From contig JAEEXI010000009.1 in NCBI GenBank assembly GCA_016291495.1, forward strand, positions 1 to 64,000: a stretch of DNA of 64,000 nt. Direction: 5' to 3'. Position 1 is the stretch's first letter; every line of letters begins with the position of its first letter. This stretch comes from Prevotella sp. (GTDB lineage Bacteria > Bacteroidota > Bacteroidia > Bacteroidales > Bacteroidaceae). Positions 1 through 7,773 of the stretch are shown piece after piece. The position numbers and the translations under genes were made by a program. The notes under the pieces were generated by a model, which was not told the origin of the DNA, searched no databases, and saw only the letters and a program-made list of their open reading frames with translations.

Positions 1-1448
1 AGAAGACGGCCACATCCGACTGGATGGATATTGAGAAGCAGCGTGGTATCTCAGTGTCGACCTCAGTGATGGAGTTTGATTATACCCCAGAAGGCTCTGA
101 TATAGAATACAAGGTAAATATTCTAGACACGCCTGGTCATCAGGATTTTGCTGAGGATACCTTTCGCACACTGACTGCTGTTGATTCTGCAATTATCGTG
201 GTGGACGGCGCAAAGGGTGTTGAGACGCAGACAAGAAAACTGATGACTGTTTGTCGTATGCGTAAAACACCAGTGATTATCTTTATCAACAAGATGGACC
301 GCGAAGGTCGCGATCCGTTTGATTTGTTGGACGAACTTGAACAGGAACTAGAGATTAAGGTGCGTCCTCTGAGTTGGCCTATCAACCAGGGGGCAAAGTT
401 TAAGGGCGTCTATAATATATATGAACATAAGCTCGACCTATTTACGCCTGACAAACAACGTGTGACGGATAAGGTGGAGGTGGATATCAATAGTCCTGAG
501 CTCGATAAACGGGTAGGTGAAGAGAATGCTTCAAAACTGCGCGAAGACTTAGAACTTGTCGATGGTGTATATCCTGAATTTGAGGTTGAAACCTATCGTT
601 CCGCCGAAGTGGCTCCAGTGTTTTTTGGATCAGCCCTGAATAACTTTGGTGTTCAGGAGTTGCTGAATTGCTTCGTGGAGATTGCTCCTAGTCCACGTCC
701 GACGAAGGCTGAGGAACGTGACGTGAACCCAGAGGAGCCTAAGTTCACGGGTTTTATCTTCAAGATCACTGCCAACATCGATCCTAATCACCGTTCCTGT
801 ATCGCATTCTGTAAGGTTTGTTCTGGTAAGTTCCAGCGCAACCAGCCTTATCTGCATGTTCGTCAGGGCAAAACGTTGCGTTTCTCTTCGCCCACGCAGT
901 TTATGGCTCAGCGTAAGTCTACCATCGATGAGGCTTGGCCAGGCGATATCGTGGGTCTGCCCGACAATGGTATCTTTAAGATTGGTGACACGCTGACAGA
1001 GGGTGAACAGCTCCATTTCCGAGGACTCCCATCCTTCTCTCCTGAACTCTTCAAATATATCGAGAACGATGATCCGATGAAGGCTAAGCAGCTCCAGAAA
1101 GGTATCGATCAGCTGATGGACGAGGGTGTTGCCCAGTTATTTGTCAACCAGTTCAATAATCGCAAGATTGTTGGCACTGTTGGCCAGCTCCAGTTCGAGG
1201 TTATCCAATATCGACTGGAGAACGAGTACAATGCCAAGTGCCGTTGGGAGCCCGTCCACCTCTATAAGGCCTGCTGGATAGAGAGCGACGACCCGCAGGA
1301 GCTCGAGAACTTCAAGAAGCGTAAATACCAGTACATGGCCAAGGACAAGGAGGGCCGCGACGTCTTCCTCGCCGACTCCGGCTACGTCCTCTCCATGGCC
1401 CAAGAGGACTTCAAGCACATCAAGTTCCACTTCACCAGTGAGTTCTGA
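1..1448 (+). CDS. prfC: Peptide chain release factor 3 (5' end outside window)
   Basis: GTPase that recycles RF1/RF2 from the ribosome after termination. The reading frame is open from base 3, before the first ATG at 24, so the start lies upstream of the window. The first visible residues ([19 protein letters not shown]) match the RF3 switch I region. The G3 motif DTPGH and the G4 motif NKMD follow; the P-loop is off the edge. About 481 codons are visible against roughly 525 in the family, so only some 45 residues are missing. The C-terminal RF3 domain is complete to the TGA. Confidence 0.95.
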   Translation, partial: KTATSDWMDIEKQRGISVSTSVMEFDYTPEGSDIEYKVNILDTPGHQDFAEDTFRTLTAVDSAIIVVDGAKGVETQTRKLMTVCRMRKTPVIIFINKMDREGRDPFDLLDELEQELEIKVRPLSWPINQGAKFKGVYNIYEHKLDLFTPDKQRVTDKVEVDINSPELDKRVGEENASKLREDLELVDGVYPEFEVETYRSAEVAPVFFGSALNNFGVQELLNCFVEIAPSPRPTKAEERDVNPEEPKFTGFIFKITANIDPNHRSCIAFCKVCSGKFQRNQPYLHVRQGKTLRFSSPTQFMAQRKSTIDEAWPGDIVGLPDNGIFKIGDTLTEGEQLHFRGLPSFSPELFKYIENDDPMKAKQLQKGIDQLMDEGVAQLFVNQFNNRKIVGTVGQLQFEVIQYRLENEYNAKCRWEPVHLYKACWIESDDPQELENFKKRKYQYMAKDKEGRDVFLADSGYVLSMAQEDFKHIKFHFTSEF

Positions 1449-1456
1449 AACTCAAT

Positions 1457-1496
1457 CGCCGAGATTCTGAATGAAGAGTCTCGGCGCTTGTTTTTT
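1457..1496 (+). terminator. Rho-independent terminator of prfC
   Basis: The inverted repeat CGCCGAGA / TCTCGGCG (1457-1464 and 1479-1486) is followed by CTTG and T6, nine bases after the prfC stop. Confidence 0.85.
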
Positions 1497-1588
1497 ACAC
1501 CCTAAATTATTTTATTTCCTTATTCCCAACTCATGTCCTTTACTCTCTTGCGACATGCACTGATTTGGTTGCATTAACATTTATTAAC

Positions 1589-1628
1589 GGGGGGGGGTAA
1601 AGAAAGTGCTTTCGTTTTAGTACCTTTG
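1589..1628 (+). promoter_or_regulatory. Promoter of the peptide/fimbrillin operon with a G9 tract
   Basis: A run of nine G (1589-1597) flanked by TTAAC and TAAAG lies 23 bp upstream of a good -7 box, TACCTTTG (1621-1628). No TTG-type -33 element sits at the usual distance; the G-run occupies the area next to it. A homopolymer here could alter promoter spacing when it slips. The switching idea is inference; the tract and -7 box are direct observations. Confidence 0.7.
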
Positions 1629-1683
1629 CAGCCAAATATATTATTGTTTACTTTTTTATTAACGCCTTTAAATTTTCAAAATT

Positions 1684-1818
1684 ATGGAAGAAAAGAAGAA
1701 ATTTGAGAAACCCGAGATTCGGGTTATCGAGTTGCAACAACAGCCGCAGTTGCTGGTAGGCAGCGGACTTAATGATCCTACGGACTATCCCGGTGGCGAC
1801 GATCCGTTCAGCTTCTAA
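1684..1818 (+). CDS. Tiny peptide, 44 aa, first gene of fimbrillin operon
   Basis: Starts ATG GAA GAA AAG and ends TTC TAA, 55 bases downstream of the -7 box and 35 bases before the next gene. It has a charged Lys/Glu-rich start, then KPEIRVIELQQQPQLLVGSG, then a short Asp/Pro/Gly tail (DYPGGDDPF). Two other peptides in the window (27956, 28451) share the layout: an aromatic or basic residue, Pro, a Val/Ile-hydrophobic stretch, Leu-Leu or Met-Leu, Gly/Ser, then a Gly/Pro/Asp-rich end. No signal peptide. The LL-x-GS step recalls double-glycine leader peptides, but no C39 peptidase is nearby. Function unknown. Confidence 0.7.
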   Translation: MEEKKKFEKPEIRVIELQQQPQLLVGSGLNDPTDYPGGDDPFSF

Positions 1819-1853
1819 TGAACCCAGTGTACAACAATTAAAACGTAAAGACA

Positions 1854-2993
1854 ATGAAGACAACGAAATTATTCTTTATGGCTGCACTGGCTCTGACATT
1901 TGCCGCTTGCAGCAATGACGATAACAACTTTGCCCAGCAGCCCCAGAAGGCAGAGGGCATCACCATCACCGCACAACTCGCCCCGAAGACCGATGGGGCC
2001 ACCACCCGCGCCGTAGAAGATAAGACGACCTACATCGAGGCTAAGTGGGCCGAGAACGAGCATATCGCCATCCTTTACGAGGTAAGCAGCACCAAGTACG
2101 TGGCCGATGCCACCATCACCGCAGTTGACGGCTCGGGCACAGCCACCATCACGTTCACCGTGGAGGCCGGCACGCCCAACAACACCGCCTGCACGCTGGT
2201 CTATCCGCTCTCCGCAGCCAAGGATGACCACACGGGCGTGAAGGATGCCGCCACGCTGCTGGCCGCTCAGGACGGCACGCTCTCGGCCAACCTCGACGTC
2301 CGCGTGGGCGCAGGCACCATCCAAACCACGACGCCCGGCTTGACCGTGACCACCCAGCCCGAAGCGCAGTTCGCCATCTTCAAGTTCACCACCAAGAACT
2401 CCAACGGATCGGCCACTATCAATGTGAAACCGCTGACCATCACCATCGGTTCGGATAACTACGTCATCACCCCCGCTTCGGCTACGAGCGAGCTCTATGT
2501 CGCCCTGCCCGCCGTCAGCGGTCAGACCGTCAGTTTCTCTGCCACGGGCAGCGATAGCAAGACCTATACCTGCTCTAAAGCCAGCGTCAGCTTCGATGCC
2601 GGCAAATACTACCAGAGCACGCTGAAGATGGCGGAGGCCGAAACGCTGCTGACCACGATTACAGCAACAGCCAAAGAGCAAGCCAGCTACAGCACGGCGA
2701 ATGTGGCAACCGTTTCATTCAGTTATACTGCAGGAGGGAGCTCAGCATACTTCGCTAACTGGGGCTGGTGGGGATACGGATGGATAGCAACCGTCAACGC
2801 TGCCGCAGGATATACCATCACCAAATGTATATTCTATGACGACGCCAATCGTACAGCTACAGACAGCGAAGCTCCCTTTGTAGTAGAAACCACAGAAGAG
2901 GATAAGACACCGAAAGTAAATGGTATGCCAATTTTGGCAGATACGTCTAAAGGTATAAAAAAGATTGATGTGTATGGCTATGTTACGCCTTAA
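1854..2993 (+). CDS. Fimbrillin-family-like surface lipoprotein
   Basis: 379 residues. A type II signal peptide ends in the lipobox FAAC (Cys19) followed by SNDD, as in exported Bacteroidales lipoproteins. The N-terminal half (TRAVEDKTTYIEAKWAENE, then a jelly-like beta domain) resembles the Mfa/FimA-type fimbrillin N-domain, including the early Arg site where fimbrillins are processed. The C-terminal ~110 residues form a separate domain rich in aromatics (YFANWGWWGYGW). Probably a fimbrial subunit or adhesin at the outer surface. It follows the tiny peptide in one operon behind the G9 promoter. GC content is clearly higher than in the next genes. Family call from the N-domain only. Confidence 0.7.
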   Translation: MKTTKLFFMAALALTFAACSNDDNNFAQQPQKAEGITITAQLAPKTDGATTRAVEDKTTYIEAKWAENEHIAILYEVSSTKYVADATITAVDGSGTATITFTVEAGTPNNTACTLVYPLSAAKDDHTGVKDAATLLAAQDGTLSANLDVRVGAGTIQTTTPGLTVTTQPEAQFAIFKFTTKNSNGSATINVKPLTITIGSDNYVITPASATSELYVALPAVSGQTVSFSATGSDSKTYTCSKASVSFDAGKYYQSTLKMAEAETLLTTITATAKEQASYSTANVATVSFSYTAGGSSAYFANWGWWGYGWIATVNAAAGYTITKCIFYDDANRTATDSEAPFVVETTEEDKTPKVNGMPILADTSKGIKKIDVYGYVTP

Positions 2994-3010
2994 GCATTTG
3001 AAATGCGATT

Positions 3011-3435
3011 TTGCGGACTGTAAGTCCTGATACTCGCAGCAGTCGGATTCTTGCGTCCCTTCGGTAGCAAGCCAGCAGAGCTGGAGCGGCAAATCCGACT
3101 GAACCAAACCCAAGGAGGACGGCACCGTCGCCACGGCGCGGACGGCCGCCCTCCCTTCTGAATAGCGACAAGAACAGCGTTCTTTGGGCTTCGCCCGAAA
3201 AACACCATCGTCTCAGCATAGCACGAGCAAGCTCGGCTCTGCATTCGGCTAAAGTGTTCTTTGAACCAATGTGACAAAAAACTAGCAAACGCAAAACCGT
3301 CCGGCAGCACAGGCTCGCCAGACGGTAAGGGCAAAGTCACAGCGTGATGCGGGAGTAACCCTCACATCCCGTGACCATAGTAAGCACGACCAAGCCGCCC
3401 GAGAGTCCTCATGAGAAGGCTCCCGGGCGGCTTTT
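3011..3435 (+). ncRNA. Candidate structured RNA downstream of fimbrillin gene
   Basis: No convincing gene lies between 2994 and 3448, yet the stretch is GC-rich and packed with stems. There is a hairpin GGACT/AGTCC (3015-3027). A long-range stem AGTCGGATT/AATCCGACT (3041-3049, 3092-3100) encloses two hairpins, CTTGC/GCAAG and CCAGC/GCTGG. A composite arm spans 3114-3154. AAGAAC/GTTCTT lies at 3170-3184, GGGC-TTC-GCCC at 3186-3196, and a 9-bp arm with one mismatch at 3297-3325. It ends at a terminator on the same strand. It could be the 3' part of the fimbrillin transcript or an independent RNA; no separate promoter was identified. It matches no RNA class I know. Confidence 0.45.
3393..3435 (+). 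terminator. Terminator after the structured region
   Basis: AGCCGCCCGAGAG pairs with CTCCCGGGCGGCT (one mismatch) and is followed by TTTT on the + strand. It lies 14 bp from the stop of the convergent LytTR gene and may also act weakly in the other direction. Confidence 0.75.
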
Positions 3436-3448
3436 CCGTATCTTTACG

Positions 3449-3841
3449 TCATTGCTGCTTTGTCTTGACGAAGACACCTTCCATGCCCTGACGATAGTCG
3501 CCAGTGGCATAGAGCGGATTCTTGCCGATGTAGTAGCAGTTACCCTCAAAGCCGTCAACAGCATCCAGATTAACAATCTCCGACCTGTTGATGCGCACGA
3601 AATTCGGATGCTCTGTCAGCATCTCTTCAATCCGCCACAGTCGATGGTTAACCATCTTGTTCCTCTCATTCGTCAGAAATATGACGCTTCCATTCTCGAA
3701 GGCTCTCACCCACAGAATCTCGTCATACCTCACCTTCTCCCACTTCTCATCAGTCTTCACAAAGAAGCCGTCACTTACTACATACGGACTTTGCCTACTG
3801 TCTTCACCAAAATCCAAAAGTTCATCTTGTTTCATTTGCAT
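3449..3841 (-). CDS. Stand-alone LytTR-domain DNA-binding regulator
   Basis: 130 residues, almost wholly a LytTR domain (about 30-128): EILWVRAFENGSVIFLTNER, then HRLWRIEEMLTEHPNFVRIN and the RSEIVNLDAVDGF block typical of the beta-rich DNA-binding fold. There is no receiver domain or membrane segment, so it is not a classical response regulator. Its 5' region carries a -7 box and a pair of 21-bp-spaced direct repeats, mirrored by a second pair in front of the divergent gene at 4150. That arrangement suggests it controls both itself and the orphan gene. The domain call is firm; the targets are inferred. Confidence 0.85.
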   Translation of the reverse strand: MQMKQDELLDFGEDSRQSPYVVSDGFFVKTDEKWEKVRYDEILWVRAFENGSVIFLTNERNKMVNHRLWRIEEMLTEHPNFVRINRSEIVNLDAVDGFEGNCYYIGKNPLYATGDYRQGMEGVFVKTKQQ

Positions 3842-3903
3842 TTCAATTTTGTTAAACAGTTGTTTACTCTGTAAGCATGCTCAAAACCTGCCTACAATGA
3901 ACG

Positions 3904-3966
3904 CAAAATTAAAGGCAATGAAACACTCCACCTCACGACTTACATGAACAGCCTTTCGGCTTACAT
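3904..3966 (-). promoter_or_regulatory. LytTR gene promoter with paired direct repeats
   Basis: On the - strand a -7 box TAATTTTG (3911 to 3904) is preceded by two copies of the 7-mer written CTTACAT on the + strand (3939-3945 and 3960-3966), start-to-start 21 bp. LytTR proteins typically bind two direct repeats about two helical turns apart just upstream of the promoter, which fits. The nearer repeat lies 28 bp from the -7 box. Confidence 0.6.
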
Positions 3967-3998
3967 AAAGGCTAAATTTTCTTCATTATTCTCACCGT

Positions 3999-4063
3999 TC
4001 ATGTAAGCCAGTCCACCCCTCATGTAAATCGCTTGTTCCCCTCCAAAAACCGCCGTATCTTTG
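3999..4063 (+). promoter_or_regulatory. Promoter of orphan gene 4150 with paired direct repeats
   Basis: TCATGTAA occurs at 3999-4006 and 4020-4027 (21 bp apart). It is followed by a -33-like TTG (4033-4035) and a -7 box TATCTTTG (4056-4063). The repeats are the inverse of those at 3939-3966, and their distance to the -7 box is nearly the same on both sides, so the intergenic region is a mirror-symmetric two-way control region. Confidence 0.65.
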
Positions 4064-4149
4064 CATCGCAATCTTACAAAACGAGAACAATAACAAGGCG
4101 GTTCCTGAAAAGCCTAAGATAGAGTAAGGAAAGAAAAAGAAATATTAAT

Positions 4150-4449
4150 ATGTTTAATAATGGTATTCCAGCAAATCTGGTTAATATAGTTCATACCTTT
4201 CATAGCGGTAGCAAGAGAGTAGAGATTTATCAAAATGGTTATCAGATTATAGATATGTCTAGAAATAACCCAGTGCCTCCAATTATTAGAATCTCTGGAG
4301 GTAATTTATTTGTAGGCATTGTAAATAATGTAGTTGTAAATACACATTTCAATCCAAATGGCGCATTAATCATTGCAGATGTTGTGTTATTTACTACTGA
4401 TCCGATAAATGGTCTACAACATGCTGAAATGACAGGTAATATCATTTGA
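4150..4449 (+). CDS. Orphan small protein, 99 aa, probable LytTR target
   Basis: I do not recognise the family. The product has no signal peptide or membrane helix and is rich in Asn, Val and Ile (GNLFVGIVNNVVVNTHFNPN), suggesting a small beta-structured protein. It is AT-richer than the fimbrillin gene upstream. An 86-base leader separates it from its promoter (TATCTTTG at 4056-4063), which carries the paired repeats shared with the divergent LytTR gene. A regulator plus small effector unit is plausible. Confidence 0.6.
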   Translation: MFNNGIPANLVNIVHTFHSGSKRVEIYQNGYQIIDMSRNNPVPPIIRISGGNLFVGIVNNVVVNTHFNPNGALIIADVVLFTTDPINGLQHAEMTGNII

Positions 4450-4550
4450 TTTTTTCTCTATGTCGAATCAAGTGGATAAGAGTTTGCCGAGTCCAACTGC
4501 GTATCATGAGAGCTTCAACCACTCGAAACGCCATAGAACCGATTTTTTGA

Positions 4551-4577
4551 GAGGGTGTGTCAATATGACACACCCTC
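4551..4577. repeat. Perfect 12-bp palindrome with ATA loop
   Basis: GAGGGTGTGTCA, ATA, TGACACACCCTC. There is no T-run on either strand after the stem, so it is not an ordinary terminator. It could be an abutted pair of insertion-sequence ends left by an excision or deletion, since it lies beside the degraded mobile-element fragment at 4602-4929. The IS link is speculative. Confidence 0.6.
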
Positions 4578-4601
4578 AGAACTTTAAGTTGAATTGAATC
4601 T

Positions 4602-4929
4602 TCAAGGTCGTAACCCCTTGCTTGGTGTTTCTTTTGGTCTGTAGTCTTCTTGCACAACATTACTATTCACTATAGCCTGCTGCGGTTCCTTGTCCTTTGC
4701 CAGTTCCAGTTGAATCTTTCTTTCAAGTGTCGCCAGTTCAGACTTCAATCCTTTCAGTTCATCTTCTTTCTTCCACTGTTTGCCTGCAATCTCTTTCAAG
4801 AGCGGAATGTCCTCGGCATGAATAGCATTTTTCTCTTTATACTGTTCAATGGTTTAGGGAATTCGCTCCAGTGTGTTGGTAAAGTTTCGTCCTCTAGTGA
4901 TGAAGGGCAAATGATATCCGACACTTCTG
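4602..4929 (-). pseudogene. C-terminal relic of a large mobile-element protein
   Basis: Reading the - strand from about 4929, one frame gives YHLPFITRGRNFTNTLERIP, an in-frame TAA near 4855, then TIEQYKEKNAIHAEDIPLLK and WKKEDELKGLKSELATLERK, ending at 4602. The 'KEDELK-LKSELA-LERKIQL' ending resembles the C-terminus of very large helicase/DNA-methylase proteins of Bacteroidales conjugative elements. The nonsense codon and missing N-terminus make it a fossil. Family recognition is from memory of the tail motif and could be wrong; a relaxase tail is the alternative. Confidence 0.5.
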
Positions 4930-5076
4930 GTTTATCGAAACACAAGTATGCTTGCTAAGCTCGTCATCTTATCATGAGTTGTCTTGCGGGTATTAACAAA
5001 ATCTAACTGAATGAAATCTTATTGAAATACAGAAAAATAAAAGTTACGCATGGCTGGGAAATAGTGCTTTCTTTTC

Positions 5077-5107
5077 TTGGCAGAGTGGATGATTTCTCCT
5101 ACCTTTG
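5077..5107 (+). promoter_or_regulatory. Promoter of the mobilization operon
   Basis: TTG at 5077-5079, 20 bp, then TACCTTTG at 5100-5107: one of the best matches to the Bacteroidota promoter consensus in the window. It leaves a leader of about 140 bases before the first mob gene. Confidence 0.75.
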
Positions 5108-5253
5108 CGCTATCGGAGGTGCCGAAACGTGACGTAAGTTAGCAAGAGGTTTTTTCGTGATACGAAAAACTCTTGAACACTTGGCGAAAAGTGTTGATGG
5201 CTGAGTACTCGCAGGCTCGCACCTCTTATGTTGAACATTAATCGTATTTAATT
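5108..5253 (+). other. Structured leader and candidate oriT of the mob module
   Basis: Two adjacent hairpins, CAAGAG..TTTTTTCGT / ACGAAAAA..CTCTTG (5143-5175) and AACACTT/AAGTGTT (5176-5195), fill the gap before the relaxosome genes. Transfer origins of Bacteroides mobilizable elements commonly sit just upstream of the mob genes and contain inverted repeats beside the nick site. The hairpins are direct observation; the oriT role is inference and no nick site was identified. Confidence 0.4.
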
Positions 5254-5655
5254 ATGCAGGATAGCACCAACGAAAAGAGAATTATGAGGCGCAGGGGAAG
5301 ACCGCGCAAATCAGAAATGGAGAATTCGACGGTTAGGAAGCCGAAGGCTTTGAGACTGTCGGACGAGGAAGAAAAGTATATAGCTGGTAATGCCAGGAAG
5401 TGCCGGATGAACTTCAGTGAGTATTGCAGACAGGTGTTGATGGACTATAAACCTAAGATGCCTGACACATTGTTCCGAGACGAGTTGTTTGCTGCCCGTA
5501 AGGACATAGTGAACTTCATCAACAACATCAAGGGACTCAAAATGGGGAGTGAGGAACGGAAGGAGTTTCTCAGGTCGATGCCCGTGATTCAGCAGTGGTG
5601 GAAGAGACTGTTTCCGATGATTGAGTTTCTCGACAAAAAGATAGAAAGGGGGTAA
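5254..5655 (+). CDS. Relaxosome accessory protein (MobA/MobC-like, RHH type)
   Basis: 133 residues. It has a basic N-terminus (MRRRGRPRKS), then KALRLSDEEEKYIAGNARKC and NFSEYCRQVLMDY, the pattern of ribbon-helix-helix relaxosome proteins in Bacteroidales mobilizable elements. It would bind oriT and help the relaxase nick. Only 3 bases separate its stop from the relaxase start, so the two are translationally linked. Confidence 0.8.
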   Translation: MQDSTNEKRIMRRRGRPRKSEMENSTVRKPKALRLSDEEEKYIAGNARKCRMNFSEYCRQVLMDYKPKMPDTLFRDELFAARKDIVNFINNIKGLKMGSEERKEFLRSMPVIQQWWKRLFPMIEFLDKKIERG

Positions 5656-5658
5656 GCG

Positions 5659-6915
5659 ATGATAGCAAGAGCAAGAGCCGTGGCGCACGGCAACGCCTAT
5701 ACGACGTATGCCACACTGAAAAAGGATGCGGAGTTCGTCTGCTGTGAAAACATGGCGGGAGATATGACCGCTGCTGTAACGGATGATGATCTGGACAATA
5801 TTTGGATGCAGTTCAAGTATGCCGGGGAGAACTATATCGCTAAAGGTAAGCCCGTGACCAGGAACTTGATAGCAATGGAGGTGTCGCCCGCCAAAGGAGA
5901 GTCTAAGGGTTGGTCGCAGGAGCAATGGAACTGGTTCGCCCATCGGTTTATTGAGGAAATGGATAGGATTGAGTTCAGAGATAAGGATGGAAAGGTGTCG
6001 TCGAAGCGGATGGACTTGGTCCATAGCAAGTGGTTGGCCATGCTGCACTATGATGCCAAGAGCGGGATTCCACATCTGCACTTCATGGTGTCGCGCTTTA
6101 CTGTCGATGGCAGGATCAATGACACCAATCTTATAGGGCTGAAAGCAACGATGGCTGCAAACAGCATCAACCAGAGCATGGGCTGGAAGCAGTCGCGAGA
6201 AATCAGCGAGGAACATAAGGCTGAGATTAAGGAGGCCCTCTATGACATTCTGAGGAAGATGAACCGCTTCGACTGGGATGTATTTCTCCAGAAGATAAAG
6301 GAACTTGGCTATTCTGCCGAGCTCAAAAAGGACAGCAATGGCGAGGTCGTGGGCTATAGAATCAAGCGAGGTAACTCAAAATATAACGCCTCAGAGATTG
6401 GCCGACAGCTTACGGCCAGCAGAATAGAGGCGACTTGGAGGCAGTTGCACAAGGATATGGATGTTGAGACAGCCAGGAGGATAGCAGATGAGCAGAAGAC
6501 CAGGGTCGAGTATGCAGAACGTCATCACTTTGTTTGTGAGCCTGTAAGTCCTGATACAAAGAAGGAACATTTTGAGTTTGACCGCAATATGGTGGATGGC
6601 AAGGAGGCTGAACACTTCACCTTTGACGTCTCTGAGAATGTTGTGGATGCTATGAGCAGCATCTTCAAGACTCTCGAAGATGAGTTTGACTTTGTGCTCG
6701 AAGAAGTGATTGAGACTTCGCTCTTCGTATTCTTTGAGTTGATGAGCGCCCCTGGTGGCTCTGGGTATTCATCAGGCAGTTGCGGAGGAAGTAACAATGA
6801 TCTGCCTCACAAAAAGAAGGATGACGATGATGAACTGCTTCGTGCAATGCAAATTGCCAAGGCCGTTGCCCGTAGCTGTCCAAGAAAGGTAGTCCGTCGA
6901 GGCTATGGAAGATAG
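5659..6915 (+). CDS. Relaxase / mobilization nuclease (MobB-like)
   Basis: 418 residues. The N-terminal domain begins MIARARAVAHGNAYTTYATL and contains GIPHLHFMVSRF near residue 137, the His-x-His metal-binding motif of MobA/MobL-type relaxases; an N-terminal Tyr (YTTY) is the likely nicking residue. A middle region (DVFLQKIKELGYSAELKK) is typical of Bacteroides relaxases, followed by an acidic C-terminal tail. It nicks one strand at oriT to start transfer, using the conjugation channel of a helper element. No coupling protein or integrase is present nearby. Confidence 0.85.
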   Translation: MIARARAVAHGNAYTTYATLKKDAEFVCCENMAGDMTAAVTDDDLDNIWMQFKYAGENYIAKGKPVTRNLIAMEVSPAKGESKGWSQEQWNWFAHRFIEEMDRIEFRDKDGKVSSKRMDLVHSKWLAMLHYDAKSGIPHLHFMVSRFTVDGRINDTNLIGLKATMAANSINQSMGWKQSREISEEHKAEIKEALYDILRKMNRFDWDVFLQKIKELGYSAELKKDSNGEVVGYRIKRGNSKYNASEIGRQLTASRIEATWRQLHKDMDVETARRIADEQKTRVEYAERHHFVCEPVSPDTKKEHFEFDRNMVDGKEAEHFTFDVSENVVDAMSSIFKTLEDEFDFVLEEVIETSLFVFFELMSAPGGSGYSSGSCGGSNNDLPHKKKDDDDELLRAMQIAKAVARSCPRKVVRRGYGR

Positions 6916-6944
6916 AATTATATAAAGGTATAAAACATAAAGGT

Positions 6945-7622
6945 ATGATGAAGAGATATAATGATGCGAAAAACCTGTTCGACAATGAGGAGGAACAGGT
7001 CGCAAAGGAAATGATGGTAGCAGCTGGTACGACTCAAAATGAGAACGTGCCAGCTCCTGCCGGGAGTGAATCAACGCTTAGTGCTGACTATCTGGAGAAG
7101 ATTCTGCAGATACAGCGGAACTTTAGCAGTCAGCAAGAGCAGAGTGAAAAAATAGTGAGAAGCCTAAATGGACTGGTGAGGCGTTTGGAAGGCAGCAAGG
7201 ATATAAAAGTAAGTCTTTCTGAAGATGACAAGAATATGTTGTCTGCCCTTCCTGAAACCATCAACAAGCATGTTGCCATTACGGTAGGGCAGGCAGGGCA
7301 GAAGGTGAAAGAGGATATAGACAAGCACACCGAATCCACTATGAACTCTATCACTAAAGCATGTGATACCAAGTCAGAGGAAGTCATGAGGGTGCTTAAC
7401 AACGGCAAGGGTATCTATCTTTCTTGGTGGAACTTCTGGGCAATGATTATCATGACCATTGCCAGTACATCCTATGCCACCTATGCAGCCGCAGGGCATT
7501 GCCTTTGGGATCAGCTATGGGAGCGTCTGTGGGTACCATTCCTTTTCCTCGTTCTTATCTGTGGCGGTACTGCTCTCATCTTTTGGCTCAACTATAGGGA
7601 ATATAAAATGCCGAAGTTCTGA
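6945..7622 (+). CDS. Mobilization-associated coiled-coil membrane protein
   Basis: 225 residues, third gene of the mob operon, 29 bases after the relaxase. Residues about 50-155 are long charged helices (coiled-coil-like). Two hydrophobic segments follow near residues 165-185 (NFWAMIIMTIASTSYATYAA) and 190-212 (WVPFLFLVLICGGTALIFW), then a short basic tail. The layout matches MobC-type membrane proteins that follow mobA/mobB in Bacteroidales mobilizable elements. The family is inferred from position and topology. Confidence 0.65.
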   Translation: MMKRYNDAKNLFDNEEEQVAKEMMVAAGTTQNENVPAPAGSESTLSADYLEKILQIQRNFSSQQEQSEKIVRSLNGLVRRLEGSKDIKVSLSEDDKNMLSALPETINKHVAITVGQAGQKVKEDIDKHTESTMNSITKACDTKSEEVMRVLNNGKGIYLSWWNFWAMIIMTIASTSYATYAAAGHCLWDQLWERLWVPFLFLVLICGGTALIFWLNYREYKMPKF

Positions 7623-7728
7623 TAATCCCTCCATTTGTAAACCCTGAGATTGCAAACTTCAAAAATAGGGTCTAAGGAGCGCCAAAAATCTATAATCACG
7701 CCAAAACGACGCCAAAACAGGAAAAGAA

Positions 7729-7767
7729 AAATCTCCAAATTGTTGATTTTCAACGACTTGGAGATTT
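7729..7767 (-). terminator. Terminator of the tRNA-Leu/tRNA-Val transcript
   Basis: AAATCTCCAA / TTGGAGATTT, with an inner GTTGA/TCAAC stem. On the - strand it is followed by TTTTTC, six bases past the 3' end of tRNA-Val. Confidence 0.8.
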
Positions 7768-7773
7768 GTCTTG

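Noticed and set aside
2983..3340. Two Arg-rich reading frames of ~100 residues on the - strand in the GC-rich stretch
   Set aside because: No family resemblance, no promoter or ribosome site, and the stretch is better explained by RNA stems; GC-rich DNA opens long frames by chance.
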